From MGIIb-O2 sp002494975 (GTDB taxonomy: Archaea > Thermoplasmatota > Poseidoniia > Poseidoniales > Thalassarchaeaceae), in assembly GCA_028355015.1 (NCBI GenBank), contig JAOMRN010000001.1:310001-374000 (forward strand): a stretch of 64,000 nucleotides of DNA, read 5' to 3'. The notes under the pieces are model-generated. The model ran no database searches and was not told the DNA's origin. It saw nothing but the letters and a program-made list of their open reading frames with translations. Made by a program: the position numbers and the translations under genes. Within the stretch, counting starts at the first letter, position 1. Every line of letters starts with the position of its first letter. Shown in pieces: positions 17,634 through 27,200 of this stretch.

Positions 17634-18792
17634 TAGAAAATGGGTCTTTACGTGTCATACCTGCTGAATACTCATTCCAATCAAGATTGAATCTGTCTTG
17701 GTCGGGATCCCATTCGTCCCATGTCACGACTTTTTCTAGAGCTTCTTGATATTTTTCAGGAACAATCCCAGAGACAATAAATGCCTTTTGGCGATGCAAT
17801 GGGTATGGGTTTCTCAATTCAATCCCTAAAACTCCTAAAACTGCTCTTGCGACATACCAAGTTGCTTGAGAATTCCATCCATGTGCAATTTTAATTACCA
17901 CACCTAGGCCTTTTGGCCATTCTGGATGTTCTATTGATAGGCCGAGTAATCCATCTGCGCCCTCTTTCGCTATTAATTTCCCATTTCCTGCTTTAAGACA
18001 TGTTGAGTCTAAACGATTGAATCCGCCTATTAAATCAGGACTTCTATTCATTGCCTCCCATATCCAGTCTTCATTTTTATTAGTTGCAAGGCCCGCAAAC
18101 ATTACCGCCAGTTCATCGACGGTATTGGATACAGTTGGAAGACCACAGCCATCTTTAGCAACTCTCAATGGTTCCCAATCTGGCTTATTCATATAACTTC
18201 TAAGAACATCTAGGAACATAGGAAACCATGGTGAACTCGGCAAAGTATATCCGGCTCTATTCATTCCCATTTTTCGAAGTCCCTTCAACATTGCAGCATG
18301 TTCTCCTGAACATGTATGAAACCATCTTCTTGGTCTTCTAACCTGTCTTCCAAATTGAATTAATGGTACATCTAATGGACATTGCATAAGTCCCCATTCA
18401 GATTCAGTTAGAATTGACTGGGCTGCGGCTACGTGCTCAGTGTCGCCATTATGTGAAGAACATGAAATTGCCTTCTGTTCCCAGTTCAACTCATCATCTA
18501 ATACCTTAGCAAAAGTTTTCATCATTAATGGCTTCATCATTGATCTTCCATAAACAAGTACATTGCCTCCGAATGAATGTACAATTTCATCTCCATGCGC
18601 CCAAGCAACGGCTCCATGGATTGTATTTTCTGAAATGTCCATCCTTCTAAAATCAACTAAAGGTTCCCATTCTACGTCTCTTCCTGTAGCTATCCCCTCA
18701 TGTTTTTCTCCCAACGGATTAGTCGGAAATACTGCTGACCCTGGTCTTCCGGGGGAAACAGATGATGGTCTAATGATTTTTTTCTCACTCAT
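17611..18792 (-). CDS. L-asparaginase II-family amidohydrolase
   Basis: Matches the asparaginase II family (Rhizobium etli AnsA type), unrelated to the bacterial EcAII and Ntn-hydrolase asparaginases. Family landmarks seen are YGRSMMKP, SCSSHNGDTEHV, HTCSGEHAAML, DGCGLPTV and AKEGADGLLGLS. Length 393 is slightly long because of about 30 N-terminal residues. The neighbours are oxidoreductases and a formyltransferase rather than aspartate genes, so it may hydrolyse a different amide in a pathway. It ends 23 bases inside the ALDH gene and starts immediately after the LLM gene's stop. Confidence 0.82.
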   Translation of the reverse strand: MSEKKIIRPSSVSPGRPGSAVFPTNPLGEKHEGIATGRDVEWEPLVDFRRMDISENTIHGAVAWAHGDEIVHSFGGNVLVYGRSMMKPLMMKTFAKVLDDELNWEQKAISCSSHNGDTEHVAAAQSILTESEWGLMQCPLDVPLIQFGRQVRRPRRWFHTCSGEHAAMLKGLRKMGMNRAGYTLPSSPWFPMFLDVLRSYMNKPDWEPLRVAKDGCGLPTVSNTVDELAVMFAGLATNKNEDWIWEAMNRSPDLIGGFNRLDSTCLKAGNGKLIAKEGADGLLGLSIEHPEWPKGLGVVIKIAHGWNSQATWYVARAVLGVLGIELRNPYPLHRQKAFIVSGIVPEKYQEALEKVVTWDEWDPDQDRFNLDWNEYSAGMTRKDPFSNEGGLEG

Positions 18793-20070
18793 TTATTTTC
18801 TCTCCTCAATATTTGGTGCTACTTTTTCCATAAAAGCTGTCATGTCCCGTTTTACTCTCTCACTGTCATGATTGAAAAAATCAAACCAACACATCAGCCT
18901 ATCATTACTGTCAAATCGTTGTGAAATCTGTTCTACCACTTCTTCCACATTTCCAATAACTGCATTATCGCTAGCACGCTCTACTTTTGCAGGGTCTATT
19001 GTACCTTCCAATGCACTCCAGTATGTTGTAAGAGCTGCTTTCGCCTCTTTTTTAGCAGCAAGGCTTTGTTCTTCTGATGTCAAACCTTCTTCATTATTTA
19101 TGAATACCATAATTGTACGTGGCATCATACTCCTATTCCATTCACCTCCATCTTGGTGATAGTATTGCCTCATCCTTTCATGTGTAGCATCAATGACATG
19201 AGCCGGAGTTATGCTGAGGTTGAAAACTTGTACTGGCCTCCATTTATTAACTTCAATTTGTAATTTTGGATCATGGCTGCCTACTACTAAATTAAGTAAT
19301 TCACGCCTCCATTCTTGAGGTATGGTCTTGATTTCCTCGAAATCATATCTGTGAGGTATTTCGATCAATTCAGGTAAATCATTACTATCATTATGTTTCA
19401 TTGAAGCCAATTGTACCTTCCCCCAGTCTTCATCAGATCTAAAATTATCTCTAGTTAGAATTGTATCTCTAATCATTTCTGATGAAATTACTTCTCCACT
19501 TAATAATCTTAGAAATATTTCTGATGCTTCTGCAAATATTTGTCCTCTGAGAGCAGGCCATGCCGCTTCTTCGATTTCATTCCTAGGCACTATTCCATAT
19601 GGCCTAGCCATGAACTCAAATCTTCCTGCAGAGAATCCTATGTGTAAGCGTCTATTTTCTTCTTCCATCATCCCATGTAGTGCAATAAATGAGCCTACAC
19701 GTTCTGCTATTGCTATAGGTCCCCCCGAAGCTAGGATTGATAACACTGCACTGCCTACATCCATTCTTTTAGTTCTTGAGAACATTTTTTGTGCGATTTG
19801 GAAGAAGTCTGTGCATAATCCTACTTCTCCTGGATAATGCGGAACTACTGGCTTAGTATTTCTTTTTTGTATTTCAGTAGATAAATGGGCTTGTGCAACC
19901 CAACCTACTCCAAATCCTAATTCGTCTGCTAACTCTACTTGATCTAAGAAATTAGAGAACATTTCATTTTCAGAAGGGATGTAACCTGTTGTATCAGGTG
20001 TTTGTGAGATTGAGAAAAAAATATCAAATTGCACTATACCACACTCATATTGAACGCATTCTTCCGCCAT
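18793..20070 (-). CDS. Luciferase-like (LLM class) flavin-dependent monooxygenase
   Basis: TIM-barrel F420/FMN-dependent oxidoreductase of the bacterial-luciferase superfamily. The N-terminus contains VQFDIFFSIS, and the barrel contains RTKRMDVGSAVLSI and HIGFSAGRFEFMARPYG. The 425 residues include an insertion around 180-270. It could hydroxylate or ring-open a substrate or oxidise an alcohol; the sequence does not decide. A separate flavin reductase is not encoded next to it. It overlaps the end of the SDR gene by 26 bases and abuts the asparaginase-like gene, so the three are almost certainly one transcript. Confidence 0.83.
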   Translation of the reverse strand: MAEECVQYECGIVQFDIFFSISQTPDTTGYIPSENEMFSNFLDQVELADELGFGVGWVAQAHLSTEIQKRNTKPVVPHYPGEVGLCTDFFQIAQKMFSRTKRMDVGSAVLSILASGGPIAIAERVGSFIALHGMMEEENRRLHIGFSAGRFEFMARPYGIVPRNEIEEAAWPALRGQIFAEASEIFLRLLSGEVISSEMIRDTILTRDNFRSDEDWGKVQLASMKHNDSNDLPELIEIPHRYDFEEIKTIPQEWRRELLNLVVGSHDPKLQIEVNKWRPVQVFNLSITPAHVIDATHERMRQYYHQDGGEWNRSMMPRTIMVFINNEEGLTSEEQSLAAKKEAKAALTTYWSALEGTIDPAKVERASDNAVIGNVEEVVEQISQRFDSNDRLMCWFDFFNHDSERVKRDMTAFMEKVAPNIEERK

Positions 20071-20851
20071 CTACTGCTAGGCTAATTCCTCTCACTGCTC
20101 CACTACTCGGAAGACAAAGCCAAGTCACTGCTGCACCAGTTTCTAAAGGGTCAATTAATCTTTGAATAGGTACAGAACTCATCCATTTTTCTTGTACTTG
20201 TTCGATTGATTCTCCAGTTCTACTAGAAATAGATCCAGCAAGAGATTCGAGTCTATCTGTATCTGTGAAACCTGGGAGTATATTATTTATTGTTATACAA
20301 GGATCTAATTCGCGAGATAGTGACTTCGCCCAAGATCCCATTGCGCCTCTAAGTGTATTTGATAATCCGATATTGTCTATAGGTTCTCTAACTGATGTAG
20401 AAATTACATTTACAATTCTTCCATAACCTTCACTTTTCATTGCTGGCATTAGGATACGAGTGATAGTATGGGCCGCATATAGATGTCTTTTGAAAGGGGC
20501 CTCAAAATCATCTATTGTGTTAGATAGAAGAGGTCCTCCTGGGGGTCCACCTGAATTATTAATCAGTATATGTATTGGTTGTTGTTTAATCAGTTCCTTA
20601 ATTTTAGATTCTAGTAGAGGTATATTTTCTAAATCTAAAGTTAATATGATGTGATTATCACCATGCATTTCTTCAGATAATAGTTCTAATTCATTAGGTG
20701 ACCTTGCACAGGCTATGACCTGAGCCCCAGCTCTCGCTAACATGAGAGCAGTGGCTCTTCCTATTCCTTTTGATGCACCGCAAACAAGCGCGGTTTTCCC
20801 CTTTAGAATATTGTCTGCATATGGGAATTTAGTATCGAGTAAGTTTTCCAT
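20045..20851 (-). CDS. Short-chain dehydrogenase/reductase with atypical active site
   Basis: Rossmann-fold SDR with the cofactor loop GASKGIGRA (about 25-33), NNSGG at 98-102 and the late NNILPGFTDTDR. The normal catalytic Y-x3-K is absent. At that position the sequence is L-S-N-T-L-R (about 163-168), followed by the usual helix GAMGSWAKSL. Ser151/Ser153 remain. This SNxxR variant occurs in a subgroup of SDRs annotated as ACP-reductase-like, so the loss looks family-specific rather than a decay event. It is second in the catabolic-like operon, 9 bases after the formyltransferase gene. Confidence 0.82.
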   Translation of the reverse strand: MENLLDTKFPYADNILKGKTALVCGASKGIGRATALMLARAGAQVIACARSPNELELLSEEMHGDNHIILTLDLENIPLLESKIKELIKQQPIHILINNSGGPPGGPLLSNTIDDFEAPFKRHLYAAHTITRILMPAMKSEGYGRIVNVISTSVREPIDNIGLSNTLRGAMGSWAKSLSRELDPCITINNILPGFTDTDRLESLAGSISSRTGESIEQVQEKWMSSVPIQRLIDPLETGAAVTWLCLPSSGAVRGISLAVDGGRMRSI

Positions 20852-20860
20852 TTTTCACAC

Positions 20861-21607
20861 CTAGTTTACATAATGAGCGTAAGTTTCATCTTCTAATTTC
20901 TGATTTACCACTTCTAAGATTTCATCAGGAGCGTTACGGAAAGTTGGGTTGGGACTTTCACCTTGAGGCCGACGCATTTGATCCCACTTCCCCTCCTCAT
21001 AAGCCATCAATGCTTCCTTCATCAAAATTCCTGCTAAAACTAGTGTTTCATAGCATAAGTCTTCATATTTCATACCTCTTTTAACAGCGACTTCTCTCCT
21101 TAGCAAAAGATGACCAGTGTCCACTCCATTGTCACAGAAATGCGTGGATGCCCCTATTGGGATATCATGGTATACACTCCAAGCAGGGGATGCTGAACCT
21201 CTACATTCCGGCAATAGCCCTGGATGACTATTGATTACTCCGTGTTTTGGATAATCTAATATTTCTCCTCTAATTATTCTCGTCCCACCGAATACGATGA
21301 GATCTAAATCTAAGCCAATAAGGTGAGGCATGACTTCAGCAGAATTATGTATCTTGACCTCTATATTTTCAACTTGTATATTTTTTGTCAACAATTCTCT
21401 CAATTGTACTTCTATCTCTGGAGCTATCGGATTTCCCTCTATTCTTGTAAGAAATTTTTCTCTTTCTTCGTCAGCGATTTTAGAATTTTCTGAAATAATA
21501 ATACTAGGTATAAATCCTTCTGAGATTAATTGTTTCAGCATCTCTCTGCCATATGGGTGTTCTTTCAGAAGTAAATATGCAAAGGTCGGCTTGCTCATAA
21601 TTCTCAT
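20861..21607 (-). CDS. Formyltransferase-family protein (formyl_trans_N fold)
   Basis: Related to the catalytic domain of methionyl-tRNA and GAR formyltransferases. The Asn-His-Asp triad is visible in GVINSHPGLLPECRGS and CDNGVDTGHLL. The 248 residues include only a short C-terminus, with no OB-like tRNA-binding domain, so it is not a standard Fmt. Archaeal initiator tRNA is not formylated, which argues for a small-molecule substrate: formyl transfer to or from an amine in the pathway encoded downstream. It is the first gene of the five-gene cluster. The start may be ATG 21607 or ATG 21598. Confidence 0.8.
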   Translation of the reverse strand: MRIMSKPTFAYLLLKEHPYGREMLKQLISEGFIPSIIISENSKIADEEREKFLTRIEGNPIAPEIEVQLRELLTKNIQVENIEVKIHNSAEVMPHLIGLDLDLIVFGGTRIIRGEILDYPKHGVINSHPGLLPECRGSASPAWSVYHDIPIGASTHFCDNGVDTGHLLLRREVAVKRGMKYEDLCYETLVLAGILMKEALMAYEEGKWDQMRRPQGESPNPTFRNAPDEILEVVNQKLEDETYAHYVN

Positions 21608-21663
21608 TTAGCGCAGGGGTTACTGATACCCATTCTTTTCGGTGATGTGTTTTGTAATTATGA

Positions 21664-21837
21664 TCAAAGAATAACTACAAAAATCAAGTATCCCAAACCT
21701 ATTCCAGCAACTAATGATACAATCATTGCAGCAAAGAACATTTTGTATAATTTAGAAATCATACCTTTTATTGGAATGCCGAATACATCATCAGAGGTAC
21801 TAACAATATCAAGAAACATTTTCAACTGTGGAAGCAT
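21664..21837 (-). CDS. Small single-span membrane protein (57 residues), unknown
   Basis: Begins with ATG at 21837, 17 bases after the aspS stop; a longer reading from 21894 would need TTG and overlap aspS. The last 25 residues form one long hydrophobic helix (MFFAAMIVSLVAGIGLGYLIFV). The amphipathic N-terminal half contains IPIKGMISKLYK. Size and topology recall SecE/Sss1, but I could not match the SecE motif, so no function is assigned. Position suggests co-transcription with aspS. Confidence 0.55.
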   Translation of the reverse strand: MLPQLKMFLDIVSTSDDVFGIPIKGMISKLYKMFFAAMIVSLVAGIGLGYLIFVVIL

Positions 21838-21853
21838 ATTTCTTACTTTTCCT

Positions 21854-23263
21854 TTAGGGTGTAACTCTAGTTCTATCTCTGGGGAATAATACAACTTCTC
21901 TCACATTCCCCGCACCAGTGAGTACCATTAGTAAACGAGCAACACCTAATCCCCAACCTGCATGTGGAGGAGCGCCGTAACGGAATCCATCTGTATAGAA
22001 TTTGAAGTCATCTGGATTAAGATCCATATCTCTAAGGTTTTGTTCGAGCATATCTACTCTATGTTCTCTTTGACCGCCACTTGTCATTTCATCACGGCCA
22101 TAATTTAGATCGAAACCTCTACTTAATTGTCCTCCTGTACTACTTTTCTCATCTTTATTATGGTAGATGTAAAATGGTTTCATAGCCATTGGCCATCGAG
22201 GTAAGAAATGGAAACCTGGATATTTCGCTGCTATCAAATCACAATGATGGCTTTCTATATCGTCTCCCCATTCTATTTCGCCACCTCCTGCTTTTACAAT
22301 TTCTATAGCTTCACAATATGAAATTCTTGGGAATGGTAATTGAGGTATTTCTACAGAAATAGTATCTTCTCCTTGACTAGATTTATATTGGTTGATCACA
22401 TCTATCAAATTCATATCATTTTCTGAAACTGAAGACCAAATATGGTGAATCATACGTTCTTGAACTCCCATGACGTCTTCATCATTCATCCATGCACCTT
22501 CAATATCGAATGATATAAATTCATTAAGATGCCGATATGTGTCGTGTTTTTCAGCCCTAAATGCAGGCCCTATCTCAAAAACTCTTTCGAGACCTCCAAG
22601 GACCGCTAATTGTTTGTAAAGTTGAGGGGACTGGCTGAGGAAAGCAGGTGTGTCAAAATACATCATTGGGAATAGATTGGTCCCTCCTTCTGAAGCACTA
22701 GCGATAATTTTTGGACTATTCATTTCCATAAATCCTTCCTTTATGAGATGTTCTCTACCGTACTGTAATACTTTACTTCTTAGTTGAAACATCGCATTTA
22801 CGTGTGATCTTCGTAGATCTAGGTGTCTATTATCCAATCTGATGTCGAGACCGATTTTAACATCATCAATAACTCCCACGGGTAGAGGTGTGGCTGCAGT
22901 AGCAAGAATTTCACCTGAAGTCACATTAACTTCATACTCAGGTGGAGGTAATGGTTCTCCTTCTGCTACTTTGGGAGGTCTTTTTTGTGCTACTTTACCA
23001 GTTACATGAATGGTCGATTCTCGTGTTGCAGACTGGATTAAATCAAAAGTATCAGGGTCCATATTGTCTTTCTTTAGGAATGCTTGAATGTGTCCTGTCC
23101 CATCTCTCAACATTAAGAAGCAAATAGCCCCTCTACCACGTATAGTTTCAGCGTACCCCGCAATACTTACTTCGCTGTCGACCAATGTCAAGCCATTGCT
23201 TACAATTTGCCCTATTGTATGTGTTCTATAGGATGTAGGCTCCCACTCGCTACTGTCTCGCAT
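21854..23263 (-). CDS. aspS: Aspartyl-tRNA synthetase, archaeal type
   Basis: Charges tRNA-Asp, probably also tRNA-Asn in the archaeal non-discriminating form. An N-terminal OB anticodon-binding domain covers about 15-115. The class II core has motif 2-like FEIGPAFRAEKHDTYRHLNEF and motif 3-like GLGVARLLMVLTG. No bacterial GAD insertion is present, as expected for archaeal AspRS. I choose ATG 23263 (MRDSSEWEPTSYRTH) since YRTH aligns with the family N-terminus; the upstream option is a TTG at 23296. The gene directly follows trmI. Confidence 0.93.
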   Translation of the reverse strand: MRDSSEWEPTSYRTHTIGQIVSNGLTLVDSEVSIAGYAETIRGRGAICFLMLRDGTGHIQAFLKKDNMDPDTFDLIQSATRESTIHVTGKVAQKRPPKVAEGEPLPPPEYEVNVTSGEILATAATPLPVGVIDDVKIGLDIRLDNRHLDLRRSHVNAMFQLRSKVLQYGREHLIKEGFMEMNSPKIIASASEGGTNLFPMMYFDTPAFLSQSPQLYKQLAVLGGLERVFEIGPAFRAEKHDTYRHLNEFISFDIEGAWMNDEDVMGVQERMIHHIWSSVSENDMNLIDVINQYKSSQGEDTISVEIPQLPFPRISYCEAIEIVKAGGGEIEWGDDIESHHCDLIAAKYPGFHFLPRWPMAMKPFYIYHNKDEKSSTGGQLSRGFDLNYGRDEMTSGGQREHRVDMLEQNLRDMDLNPDDFKFYTDGFRYGAPPHAGWGLGVARLLMVLTGAGNVREVVLFPRDRTRVTP

Positions 23264-23298
23264 GAATGTGCGGACGAATACTTGGTTATGAATCAAAT

Positions 23299-24114
23299 CT
23301 ATTCTTCTTCCTCAGATGCGATTTTCGCTGCTATCATCAAAAATGCAGTATGGCCCATGGGTTGATTCCCTGGTCTCACTCCACCTTTACTCGCTTTACT
23401 CCACTTTCGTTCAATTATTTCTCCAGCCCATTCTATCTCTAACCCCGCGTTTTCGCATGCATTCCAAGATTTTTCTAATTGTGAAGTAGTGGGGCAATAG
23501 CAAGCAATTCTTCCTCCGATTCTTAGGGTTGGTATAATCGAATTTACTACAGTCCATGGCTCTGCCATATCTATGATTGCAGCATCTATCTCTCCGCATA
23601 TTTGTTTAACTTTTTCTTCTACATCTACAAGATTTCCTACTAATAGGTGCCAATCTGGAAATTCCGGTAAAATTTCTTCTAGTCTATCCATATTTAATTT
23701 CCCTACTTGTGCATGTTCGTCACGAATTTCTACTGAGATTAAAGTACCCGTGTTGCCTAAAACATTAGCTATATGCATTGCCAATCCAGCAGATCCATGG
23801 CCACCTTCTAATACGCGACTTCCTACACCAATTCCCATCCAAGAAAGTAGAAATCCAGAATCTTTTATGCCTATAGTTTGAGCGCGTCTAAACATATTAC
23901 GCCTAGCTTCAGGTAAAGCGGCTTGGACTATAGTAAGTGATTTCTGCCCTACAGTAATTCGTTCTCCAATTGAATAACCATCTAATAATTGCATTGCATC
24001 AAATCTTCCCAGGCCTTTGACTTTAATTTCTCCTGGTTTATTTTGTAGTAAATATGCTCTTCCATCATCTTCCCTTAGAGCAACCCATTGTGAATCCTTG
24101 ACTCCAACCATCAT
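23299..24114 (-). CDS. trmI: tRNA (adenine-57/58-N1)-methyltransferase TrmI
   Basis: SAM-dependent methylation of A57/A58 in the T-loop of tRNA. An N-terminal beta domain covers about 1-85 and a Rossmann domain follows. The SAM loop is RVLEGGHGSAGLAMHIA (about 119-135), and AAIIDMAEPWTVV holds the motif usually written DLPxPW. C-terminal GHTAFLMIA is typical. Archaeal TrmI acts as a tetramer. Both first codons are Met (24114 and 24111). It diverges from the surface-protein gene at 24236 across about 120 AT-rich bases where I see no gene. Confidence 0.9.
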   Translation of the reverse strand: MMVGVKDSQWVALREDDGRAYLLQNKPGEIKVKGLGRFDAMQLLDGYSIGERITVGQKSLTIVQAALPEARRNMFRRAQTIGIKDSGFLLSWMGIGVGSRVLEGGHGSAGLAMHIANVLGNTGTLISVEIRDEHAQVGKLNMDRLEEILPEFPDWHLLVGNLVDVEEKVKQICGEIDAAIIDMAEPWTVVNSIIPTLRIGGRIACYCPTTSQLEKSWNACENAGLEIEWAGEIIERKWSKASKGGVRPGNQPMGHTAFLMIAAKIASEEEE

Positions 24115-24235
24115 TCTCTTCGCGAAGGCTCTATGGTTTCAAGTCATTTGATTATTAAATCAATCATGAATTTACGATTTTCTATTAATCATTAAATCGC
24201 TAAGGTTATAGTAAACGTTGTAAAGGCTATTAACG

Positions 24236-27200
24236 ATGCTACGTAGTAAATTGTCATCCTCTCTTTCTGCGCTGTCATTAGTTTGTTTAATGCTGACAAT
24301 GTCTCAAGTTGGTTTAATCGGCTCCGAAGAGCCAGATTCTAGGTTCAATGAGTTAGAAATGGAAGCGGCACCATTGTTCGCATCAAGTCCTGGGCACACT
24401 GTTTTTGGAGAATATGTTGGTGCACATTGGTGTGGCCCTTGCATGAGCAGTGCATCTCCATCATTGAACAACCTCAAAACATCAAATCCTGAAGACTTCA
24501 CTTATATCTCATTCTTCCAGGGTTCTGGCACAGGTTGGCCTTCTGATTCTATTGGTAGTTCAGGTTCACGCAGAGATCACGTTATGGCAGCATCTAGTGG
24601 TTATCCTACATTTTCTTTCGCAGATGAACAGACAGGTAGTTGTTACAAGGTAGGTGCTGGTGGAACTAATTTCTATGACAGTACCTTTTCATCAGGAGGT
24701 TGTATGGCTCCATCGTCATCAGATTTCTCAATGGAATTATCAACTTCTTTAGATACATCTGGTGAAACAGTAACTACTGACCTTACTGTTACTTACCTAG
24801 GTTCTTTACCTTCGGTTTCTGTTTATGTCTATGCAGCAGTTACTGAACATTCAGGGGCAGAGAATTATGACGATGGTTACAAACCTCATCATGTTTGGAG
24901 ATCATGGTTACTAAACACTAATGATAATGGATTTGAACAATTGATTCTATCTCCTGGTAATCCTTCTGAACTTTCTTGGGATAAACCTCTGAGTATTGTT
25001 CGAGCAGCAGGTGGAAATACTCAATACGAAAATTTCTGGCCAGTAATTGCATTAATGGATGGCCCTCATAGTACATACAACAGTTTCTATGCTGCTGTCG
25101 ATCTAGACATGGCTCCATTAGTAGATATTGGAATTTCAGATTTCATAATTGAAGGGAATCCTGGTTTCGTTCAAGGGGATAATTTATTATTACGTTCAAC
25201 TTTAAGAAATAATGGTGTAGATTCATATTCTGAAGGTGGCAATATCGATATTTATTACTTGAATGGACTTGAAGAGGAGTACTTAGGTGGTGCAACAATT
25301 AGATCTAATCTCGCAACTGGTTCTACACAATCAATATCTGTTAATTTCGACACATCTTCTATTGAAGTGCAGCCATCGGGAACTTCAGTATTCCGTGCTA
25401 GGCTTAGTGGCTTAGAAGGTGACCGAGTTGCAAGCAATAACTATTTAGATGTTTCAGGCTTACATGACTTACCCCCAATCCCGAGTAAACCTACTGCAGT
25501 TTCATCACCAAATGTAAATAGAGGAAGTACTGTACAATTCGAAGTCAGTGCAATTGCTAATGATTTAGTAGATACAATGGATTCTATGTACCCCTCTTTA
25601 CAATATTCAAAATCAAACTTGGGATTATGGGATGATACTTGGTTAGATGTGCCAGAAATAATTGGGAATGGTGGCAATTCTAGATATCTTTATACTATTA
25701 ATACTGAATTGAATTCAGAAGTAGGGTCTTACGATCTTAGAATTATGTGGACCGATGCTGGGGGTCAGAGTAGTCAATGGCTTGAATCAAATAATGCATT
25801 TATATTGCAAAATTCAGTTCCTGTAATTTACTCAAGCAGTAGCAATGAATATGCTGGTATGCCCACGGTGAAAGTTGATACTGATGAATCAGTATCTATA
25901 ATTGGACTAATCAATGATGCCGAGACTCCTCTACAGATGCTAGAAATTTCTAGCGACGATCCAGGATTTATTTCATGGGATCCAATAAATCTTGAGATTA
26001 ATGTGAGATTCTCACAAGTTGTGCGAGACAGCCATGGAAATCCACTACCTCAAGGGATTTATTTTAATGTAGATGATGGGGATGATGTGAATTCTGGTTT
26101 AATTTTATTTAATGTAATAGAGAACGGTGCGCCTCGCTGGTCTCCAATTAATACTCAATCATTTGAGGAGGGTGGATATGGTAGTATTACTTTCACTAAT
26201 TATCTTTCAGATACTGATGATGCAGGGAATCCGGTAGCAGTTGCTGGTCTTTCATTATCTTTGTTAGGCATCTCAGATGAGACTCTTGTTGAAGCTAATT
26301 TGAACGGTCATTCTTTGTCAGTTGTTTCCCTTGATGATGATCAATACGGGATAGTCGACATAACAGTCAGAGCAAGCGATGGGGTGAAATATTCAGATAC
26401 AGTTGTAACCTTCCATGTATTGAATGTTAATGATGCTCCAAATATTGATTTAACTGATATTGAAGAAATCACATTACAAACAGGAGATGTGGTAAATATG
26501 CAATTATCGGATAGAATAACCGATGTCGATAATTCTGATGATGAGATATGGACTGTTGTTAGCAATGAAGTCCCTGGGTCTACTCAATGGAATCAAATAA
26601 CAGGAGTTTTAGTGATGTCTTGGCAAGAACCTGGTTCTCAAACAGTTTCAGTAACTTCTGAGGATAGATATGGTGATTCTTCAACGGTTTCGTTCCTAGT
26701 AAATGTAGTTGATGAACTACCATTAGTTTGGAAATTTGGTTCATTAGGAGATCTGACAATTTCTATAGATACAACTGAATATTACACTAACCCCTCAGTT
26801 GAGATTACAAATATTGGTGAATTAACTCTATCTGAAATCGCAGTATTTTGGAGTATTTGTAACACAGTTACTGGAATTTGTCATACCTCTGGTATATCTC
26901 ATAATTTAGGGCCATTCATTGTCAACCATATAGGTGGTGAAGGATTAGGGATAGGAGATTATATGACTTTCACAGTTAGAGCTGTCGACGGAGATGGAAT
27001 GGACAGAGTAACAGAAGAAACTTACAAGATTTATGCTACTTTACCTGAAGCTATAATCGATGAAGAACCTTCAGATAATGTCGAAGAATCTAGTTTCGAG
27101 ATGAGTGTAATGATGATGTCTGGAATATTGGGTCTAGTATTGCTAGTAGTTTTATCTACGATTATTTTTCTAAATGTCGCAATCAGGCGAAAGAAGAGAA

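Noticed and set aside
16173..21607. Uracil (Rut) or aromatic meta-cleavage pathway
   Set aside because: Only the LLM and ALDH families overlap with these; the amidohydrolase type, ring-cleavage dioxygenase and flavin reductase expected are missing.
21664..21837. SecE/Sss1 translocon subunit
   Set aside because: Size and single helix fit, but the conserved SecE motif before the helix is not recognisable.
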